From Rhyacichthys aspro (lineage: Eukaryota; Chordata; Actinopteri; Gobiiformes; Rhyacichthyidae), in the NCBI GenBank assembly GCA_036850595.1, contig CM072152.1, positions 124,001-188,000 of the forward strand: a stretch of 64,000 nt of DNA. The letters run 5' to 3'. The notes under the pieces are model-generated. The model was not told the DNA's origin. It searched no databases and worked only from the letters and a program-made list of their open reading frames with translations. Of this stretch, positions 58,794 through 64,000 are shown piece by piece. Numbering within the stretch: the first letter of the stretch is position 1; each line of letters opens with the position of its first letter. The position numbers were made by a program, and so were the translations under genes.

Positions 58794-61273
58794 TTACAAA
58801 AACACATGAACAGGAACAACATAGTGATCATCTAAGTCAAAGCCATAAGTTGTCTGCAGGTCAAATGGTTTAAAGAAACACAGCTGATCAACTTTAAGCA
58901 ATGACACATTTCCCCCATCCTCCTGTATGACATGGTAGGAATGAAAATGTTCCGCAAAACCAAGTGTCTCAAAATCCTCTGTAACGAGAAAATATTCCTC
59001 ACCAAACCCAACAATGTCTTTTATTTGACTAAATGTTGGCATTCCCTCCTCCATTTTTGAACAAACCATGAGACCAGAGCAATATTCTGTACCAAAATAA
59101 GTGATCCAAGAGGTTAGATTTACTTCAGAGTCAATATTAACATGCAGACTGTCTGCGATGATTTCACCATTTATCAAGTTGTCAAGTTTGACTGATTTCA
59201 CAGGTCCACAGTCAGTACTTTTAAATGGCAATGATTCCCAGTGGAAAGCTATAGCCATTTGGTGTATTTGTGCGAAGGATTTTGTTATGTTTTTAAAGTT
59301 TTTGACCGTGTTTTTAAAAAACCTATGCTTTGCTTCAAATCTCACTACCCAAAAATGAAGAATAGGACCTATTTTTTGAATGGCTCTGGGATAATGTATC
59401 ATAAAATGGTGCTTTGGGATTAATCTTCGATTTGGGTACAACTTTTTAAAAAGACGATGATGTTCAATAATGAGATGCTTCAAGCAAATGGTCATGCCTT
59501 CAGTTATTTTTGGTGAAAATATTATGTTGATAATCTGCAACAAAAGCAGCAGCAGTTGCCAGTGTAAGTCTCCTTCTCCTATCATATCTCCAAATATCAA
59601 GGGCATATTCTGGATCAAACAAAGTGTCTGAATAGCATTGAGACCTATTGAGACCTATTCCATTACCAGACTGCTCCAAGTTAACTCTAGTTGGACGGTT
59701 TTTTCGCTCAAGATAACCAAAGTTGTATGAGTAAATCCTATTACTTATATCCTGCTGTGACAAGATGTTCCTCTCTAAAAAATATCCTAGAAGCAGCTAT
59801 ATCTCCAGTTGTGCCACTCCTTCTAGTACATCGTGCATTATGTCAACTGCAAAATTGTCAGACACACTGAAGTTGGAGTTAAGCATGTATGCTTAACTCC
59901 AAAGGATCATCAAGTAAGCATGTATGCTTAACTCCAAAGGAGGAGGGCAGAGTAGGGTCTTCTACAACGTCCTTGCAATGCTGAACATGTAGTTCTTTAC
60001 TGCGTAATGTTATGTTTGTATCATCATCACAGAAAACGGTTTGGCAGAGTTCCTTATCTGCTAGACAAAAGCGGCAAAAATAACTTGCACTAAATGACTC
60101 AACATAGCCAAGAAATGTGTGCAATCCCAAATTGTCCCCAGTTACTTGAGCAACAGTACCATATAATGGTTCATTTGAGAAAGGAACATCAATTCCTTTG
60201 GCCTCTAGGATTTTTAGATCATGCATCAAAGGCTCCAATATTGCATTGAATCCGTATTTCTTGACATCCTCACTATGAAAAAGTGAAAGAAGATGAATAT
60301 TCATGAGTGCGGAATTTATCTTTGGAGTAAAATTTCTTAAAATAAAGTAAATACTCCCAACCTTGTGGATACCATGCTTTGACCCAAGGGGATTTGCCGT
60401 TTCAAATTCATCATAAAATAATTGTATCTGAAGTGAATTTTTTTTCTGAGAGAAAAGTGGATGACCTTTAAAATAGGCACCATCGCAAAAATCTTTGTAG
60501 ACACCACTCTCTTCACAAGGCAGGACAATATAGTTGCTGATTTCTTGGTTAGAAAAGATGAATTTTAAAGTTTCCAATAAAGGGACATACACAAATTTAT
60601 CTGTCACGGGAACCTGGTCATATGTGCCTGAAGCTCGATTCCTTCTGATGTCATACCTCACACCTAGTGGGATCTCAACAGGCTCTACCATGCCACACTT
60701 GTCATGAAAGTATTTTTTCCACTTTGTCTCTGTATTTAGATGTGTAAATGGATTTTCAAGGCTCTCAAAGTAATTTTTAAACTTTGCCCGTGTGTTCTCA
60801 TCATCAGGAACTAAGTTTGCAACATCATCTTTGATATTTGAATGCAGTTCATATACAAGCTTCTCCAAGTTCTCAACAGCTGATGTGACAACTTTAGTTG
60901 GCATACCACTGCTTTTAAGTTTTGCAATGAGGGATGCACACATTTCTTGGGTATTTTGTTTGTTGCTAGTTGCACTAGTTGAACATTCTGGGTGTTCTAC
61001 TGGAATACCAGATGACACACTTTGCTGATCAGAAAAAGCAACTGAAGAAGGGATTGGTTCATCATAATTGTCATCTAGATTACCACTGCCATGCTTTATG
61101 TAAAGATGCTTTCTAAAGCCCGAATATGTCAGAAATTTTTGATCACATCCACTTTGATCACAGGTCAGTAGAAACTTTTTACCAGGGTAAAATGCATGCT
61201 TAAACTTGAGATGTCAAACCAATTCTTTAACAGTGCTAAATATTGACTTGCACACAAAACACCTAAGACCCAT
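58794..61273 (-). pseudogene. EnSpm element 2 transposase (decayed)
   Basis: From ATG at about 61273: a first C2H2 finger (CFVCKSIF... HLKFKH, with an in-frame TGA before the H), a second (CDQSGCDQKF... FRKHLYIKHG), then a 379-codon open part (59879-61018) with QLFYDEFETANPLGSK, VTGDNLGLHTFLGYVESF, and, after breaks, LIFGDMIGEGDLHWQLL, RLIPKHHFMIHYPRA and VRFEAKHRFFK (58794-59618). It aligns end to end with element 1's transposase and shows what the missing residues there should be. Two small tandem duplications (59881-59941 and 59637-59656) shift its frame. Confidence 0.78.
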
Positions 61274-61284
61274 GTCAAGTTCTC

Positions 61285-62640
61285 TTAAACAACTCTGAGT
61301 ATTTTTGTTCTCATGTCCTTCACCCTTGGAGTTTCATGACAAATACCCACATCAATGTTGTAAATAGTGGTCTGCACAAATGTGTACATGTTGTTAAGGG
61401 CCTGATCATAGGAGATTCCAAACACATAATGTGATTTGAAAAGTTCATCGAAGGCAGAGAGGGAAAACTTAGCCTTGCAAGGAAGGAGCTGTCCGTCCAC
61501 CACAATGTAGTAGTCATGGATGCTGTTTCTTGATGTCCCAACTGCCAGGATATGTGGCTGTTTCCCCTTTTCTGAACTGGTCACCTCCTGAAGGCTGCGA
61601 CATGACTGTAAAATAAAGTAAACAAACATTAAAATCAGGCCTTCTATTACAAGTCTGGTGAGGGAGCATTAACAAAAAGAAAATAGGAGCAAGGAAATTT
61701 AAGTCCTAGTGAGACAAAACACAGTTAAAATTTAGCAGCAACAATACAAGGCCACGGTGGCATTAAGCCTAACTGAGTGGGCACAGCATCAGCACAGCCT
61801 AAACTACAACTACATTCCAAAAAAAGTAAAAGTTATTTCTTGTTAAAGTAAGTGACACAAATCAAAGCCCACTGACCTTGTGAAACATGACAATACGATC
61901 CCCAGCTTCCCGTACACTGATCTTCACAGGTCTCTTTTTCCCACCAGGGGGTGGAGGCAGGAGATAAACCAACAGCAGCAGTGAGGCCATGTCAGTATCC
62001 CAGCCTTAGGAAAAGAAGAAATGCCAGTGTATCAATGATGACAAAGGAAACTCGAAACAGCAACCAAAAAAACATTTTTTTTAATTGTTAAGTTACCTGG
62101 GGTATGTTCATCTGGGTTCCCTTCAGCAGCATGGATGAGAGAATCGAGCATGGGTGTTTTGGTGAGGTTGTTGGCTTCTTTTATGATTTTTGTCTTCAGT
62201 GTCCCCCACTTTTCCAAAAGCTTTGATGAGGTTTCCTCTCCAAAAAGCACCTGGAAGTCTTGTAGGACCTTTAGAGGTGGAAATATCACATTTGCAGACT
62301 ATGGTGATGCTGTTTCTTTATTGTGTTGATAATACCATGACTATTTGTCTTATATCCATTAGTAGTAATATAAACTCACCAATCCCTTGGTATCCAGAAA
62401 CCTTGGGAAGACTGTGAACACGGTGCTGGATTTCTCAGGGTCGTGAATCAGTTTCTGTCTGTACTGGAAGGTCTGCTTCATTTTCATGAAGATCTGCTCA
62501 GTATCTGTGCTGTGCTTCAGGAGTGGCCTCCATACACTCATCACCATCCAACTGATGAGCTGTAGCCACCACTCGTTCAACCTCTGGCCCATTTTCTTTA
62601 GTGTCCCTTGAAGAGCTGCTTTTCCTCCTGCCTAGGCTGA
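61285..62640 (-). pseudogene. SAMD3-like companion gene of EnSpm element 2, 3' part
   Basis: Exons on the - strand: about 62640-62380 (FQYRQKLIHDPEKSSTVFT then VFPRFLDTKGL), 62275-62095 (LFGEETSSKLLEKWGTLKTK), 62006-61877 (WDTDMASLLLLVYLLPPPPG) and 61629-61285, ending TKILRVV. They match the last exons of element 1's gene in order. A shift between DECMEA and LLKHSTDT near 62530 breaks it, and the first exons, including any counterpart of the duplicated cassette, are missing or beyond the window. Confidence 0.65.
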
Positions 62641-62649
62641 GTTCTCGCT

Positions 62650-64000
62650 GCATGTTTTTTAAAGGTCCCATATTATACTATTTTGAACTTTATACAGTGT
62701 ATTTTGGATACATTTAGGTTACCATATCACGTTTTACAACATGAAACACTCAATAATGATCTTATACAAGCGGTCTGAATGAGCTCTCATCATGAGTCCA
62801 AAGTGAACGGTCTGATTTGGGGCTGTCACTTTAAGGCTCAGCACTTCCTGCCTGACGTCACGGTACCTCTACGAACTGCCGCTGGAAACAGACTGAAGTA
62901 AACACGGTACATCGTAGTAATAACTTTTTCAGCAATGGCTTTGAGAGTAACTGAGCCAGAGTCTGACTCTGAGTTCTAAGAACATGAGCAAACACAAAGA
63001 CCTCGAAGGCTTCTACAAAACTATTTATTGTGTATGTTTCTATGGTGTAGCCCGTAGCATAGCGCGTGTTAACTGCTTCTGTTTATCGGTGCACATGTGG
63101 AAATGACCGTACAATGCCTACTGAAGTTGAGAATGTATGCTGCCTGGAGACTCCTAAGGAGCTGTTGTGCAGTGTATTGAAAGAACTATAATAAAGTAGC
63201 CTAGCAATATGTAGAGCTATGCAGTAATATTTGTGTAATAAAGTTTCAACTATTATGCATGTCTTACCACGTTATGTTGTTTTCAAATAGACTATGGTGC
63301 ACACCCATACTTACAGGCTTACAGCACAAGACTGCTGCTGTTATAATAAAATGCTATGAATGATAGCATTCCTGCAACCTTGCAGTAAAATGAAAACAAC
63401 ATGTAATTAGTTTTGTAAATGTAAATGCAGCTTTACATTACTGTAAATACTGATCATCATTTTTCATTTTTAGGTTTTAAGGTGAATAAATCAGCTTCTT
63501 GCTCCTCCTCTGTGTATTACAGCACATCCTGGCCTGGAGGCCAACTGCTTAAACATATACTCTTCAAAATATAAATAACATTTATCGTACAGACTATGGA
63601 CCAGTTATAAGAAGAACAGAAGAAGAGTAAGTGCTAATTTTAAAAGACTGGTGTAATTCCAATCATACATTTTTTTATTATAAAATCCACATAAATACAA
63701 ATTATTTAGGTTTTGCTAAGGAGCATATCGCCAAACATCTTTGTCTCCTCTTCCAGGCGACTCAGGTTTGTTGTATGCAGGAGTTTTGTGAGCTGGTGCT
63801 GGGGATTTCTCGGAGCAAGCATCAGAGTGGTCATTCCCTCCTGTGTGCTCCTATTTGTAGTGGCAACAGCTGCTTGGACACCTGTGATAGAACAACAGCA
63901 GTGTGTCACATTTAAAGATGATTAAGTGAGCTAAATCAACATGAAAAACATACATTAGTATGTAACATTGAACATTTCTGTCTCCTGCTCTTCACCAAGT
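62650..64000. other. Unassigned end of window, starting with a TTAA-type MITE terminus
   Basis: TTTTTAAAGGTCCCATATTA at 62657 looks like the left end of a common fish TTAA-type element. Its right end was not found. Reading frames near 63.7 kb overlap on both strands and match nothing I know. Confidence 0.4.

Larger units (their letters stand above)
58218..62640 (-). mobile_element. EnSpm/CACTA-type transposon (element 2), right end not seen
   Basis: Starts CACAGCAAAAT, like element 1, and holds the same two genes in the same order on the - strand. Subterminal motifs are different (AGAGTA/TACTCT). The right terminus is not found before the window's end: the reading stops near 62640, where another repeat beginning TTAAAGGTCCCATATTATAC takes over. 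Both genes are frame-broken. It is inserted in a CADPS intron, antisense, downstream of the exon at 57473. Confidence 0.75.

Noticed and set aside
63631..63925. Overlapping frames on both strands at the right edge
   Set aside because: No recognised motif, and the strands compete; cannot be supported as a gene.

Overview
The window is a piece of a teleost fish nuclear genome. It is AT-rich and intron-dominated, and its repeats are typical of fish: EnSpm/CACTA, hAT, Tc1, BEL/Pao, Rex1, L2/CR1, Tx1-like L1, an RTE-like LINE, and long (CA)n, (TTA)n and (TA)n arrays. It holds no prokaryotic genes, tRNA, rRNA or CRISPR array.

The only host gene I can support is a calcium-dependent secretion activator (CADPS/CAPS) on the + strand. 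Four consecutive coding exons are present: 25043-25375, 55861-55941, 56041-56277 and 57473-57594. Together they code for about 257 continuous residues that end inside the C2 domain. The rest of the window is its introns: more than 25 kb upstream of the first of these exons, 30.5 kb between the first two, 99 bp and 1.2 kb for the next two, and more than 6.4 kb downstream.

The introns are a stack of transposons. From left to right: a nearly complete 7.3-kb EnSpm/CACTA element (1437-8725, genes on the - strand) with a zinc-finger transposase and a second, many-exon SAMD3-like gene; L1/Tx1 fragments; a collapsed hAT; a broken BEL/Pao retroelement (14.7-21.4 kb) with a LINE fragment and a complete hAT element nested in it; the first CADPS exon; another L1 RT piece; a Rex1 3' end; a 3.4-kb hAT with perfect ends; L2 and Rex1 pieces; a 1.3-kb TTAA-flanked element; a Tc1 with a nested hAT MITE; two hAT remnants; a CR1/L2-type LINE (50.6-54.3 kb) whose N-terminal ORF carries a 2A-like motif; RTE remains; the last three CADPS exons; and a second EnSpm element (from 58218) related to the first.

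The two EnSpm copies lie antisense to CADPS in different introns. They share the terminal sequence CACAGCAAA and the same two-gene order, but differ in their subterminal repeats, and both have decayed reading frames. The most interesting observations are: the SAMD3-like companion gene, with a tandemly duplicated exon cassette in the first EnSpm; the 2A-like peptide in the LINE; a perfect 76-bp inverted copy of hAT sequence inside that LINE; a triple hairpin in an L2 3' region; and several clean nested insertions that give a relative history. All calls come from reading the sequence; no database search was run.
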